Assembly (NCBI GenBank): GCA_947591605.1
Contig: CANQDF010000009.1
Span: 1 to 64,000, forward strand
Reading direction: 5' to 3'
DNA: 64,000 nt
Origin: an uncultured Clostridia bacterium
GTDB lineage: Bacteria; Bacillota; Clostridia; Lachnospirales; CAG-274
In this document: positions 63,693 to 64,000 of the stretch, piece after piece
Position numbering within the stretch: the stretch's first letter is position 1
Layout of the letters: the number at the start of each line of letters is the position of its first letter
Translations under genes and position numbers: made by a program
The notes under the pieces: generated by a model
Databases searched by the model: none
Seen by the model: only the letters and a program-made list of their open reading frames with translations
Told to the model about the DNA's origin: nothing

Positions 63693-64000
63693 TTAATTAT
63701 TGCACAGATACTTATGCAGCACCTTGAACAGCTTTTCCATATCCAGCGGTTTTGCGATATGGTCGTTCATACCGCTTTCAATTGCAAGCTTTTTGTCCTC
63801 ATTAAAGGCATTGGCTGTCATTGCTATAATGGGTATTGAAGACAGAGGGCTGTCAAGCGCCCTTATTGCCTTTGTGGCGTCATAGCCGTTCATAATAGGC
63901 ATTTGTATGTCCATAAGTATAAGGTCGTAATAGCCGTCCTCTGCATTTCTTATCATATCCAGCGCAACGGTGCCGTCCTCTGCGGTATCAACATTAAGCC
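63693..64000 (-). CDS. C-terminal part of a receiver-domain protein (cut by window edge)
   Basis: About 102 residues are visible, the last part of a REC domain: VDTAEDGTVALDMI, the phospho-acceptor Asp in LILMDIQMPIMNG, IIAMTANAF and DHIAKPLDMEKLFKVL with the conserved Lys. The protein ends soon after the receiver domain. This is the usual end of hybrid histidine kinases or of stand-alone receivers; the start is outside the window. It lies upstream of ssrA on the same strand. Confidence 0.85.
   Translation of the reverse strand, partial: LNVDTAEDGTVALDMIRNAEDGYYDLILMDIQMPIMNGYDATKAIRALDSPLSSIPIIAMTANAFNEDKKLAIESGMNDHIAKPLDMEKLFKVLHKYLCNN

Noticed and set aside
1-64000. tRNA, rRNA, phage, integrase or toxin-antitoxin genes
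   Set aside because: None was recognised apart from tmRNA; the region appears to be core genome with surface loci.

Overview
The window looks like chromosomal DNA of a spore-forming, pectin-active Clostridia member (Bacillota). Evidence: moderately AT-rich DNA, Gram-positive style Shine-Dalgarno sites with many GTG/TTG starts, a SpoIVFA/SpoIVFB-like pair and a YtaF-like gene, MecA, a one-piece tmRNA, and both sortase (LPQTG) and S-layer-homology (SLH) surface anchoring. An SLH-anchored family 9 pectate lyase recalls gut pectin degraders such as Monoglobus, but the genus cannot be fixed from the sequence alone.

Layout. 1-960: a decayed minus-strand gene for a small beta-sandwich protein, split by a 239-bp non-coding insertion element with a 9-bp target duplication. 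965-4777: a flavin reductase facing a gltX operon that also holds two membrane-anchored proteins of unknown role. 4959-10814: a response regulator with HD-GYP and GGDEF domains, a large hybrid histidine kinase, and the tRNA-modifying enzyme TcdA. 10994-15174: a MacB-like ABC exporter with a secreted multi-Ig subunit, then MecA. 16376-18679: an LPQTG-anchored adhesin. 18836-22484: a VTC-domain / DUF4956 / Cthe_2159-type cassette. 22737-27527: a housekeeping operon (tmk, holB, ricT, trmN6, rsmI, queC). 27709-33183: a Gld-like ABC system with thiE at its end. 33593-39460: a 1955-residue SLH pectate lyase, followed by a second copy of the insertion element lying between two near-identical terminator hairpins. 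39795-46343: two S41 proteases, a short-chain dehydrogenase, a MATE pump, a purine permease and YtaF. 46497-50792: a Ca2+-type P-ATPase and a SpoIVFA/SpoIVFB pair in which SpoIVFA is frameshifted. 50836-54410: lipoproteins and malQ. 54464-62570: a long minus-strand operon metA-uvrB-uvrA-unknown-nagZ-like-methyltransferase. 62738-64000: a thioesterase, tmRNA and the 3' end of a receiver-domain protein.

How the parts fit. Three surface routes are present: sortase, SLH, and C-terminal membrane anchors. The SLH lyase and the Cthe_2159-type protein both point to plant pectin. The two signalling genes at 4959-10041 form one transcription unit that probably links an extracellular signal to c-di-GMP. 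The most notable observations are the insertion element whose removal restores a reading frame exactly, its second copy flanked by duplicated terminators, the single-base break in the SpoIVFA-like gene, and the leader or 50-codon ORF fused by a TAATG overlap to the giant lyase. Apart from tmRNA, no tRNA, rRNA, CRISPR array, phage or transposase gene was recognised.
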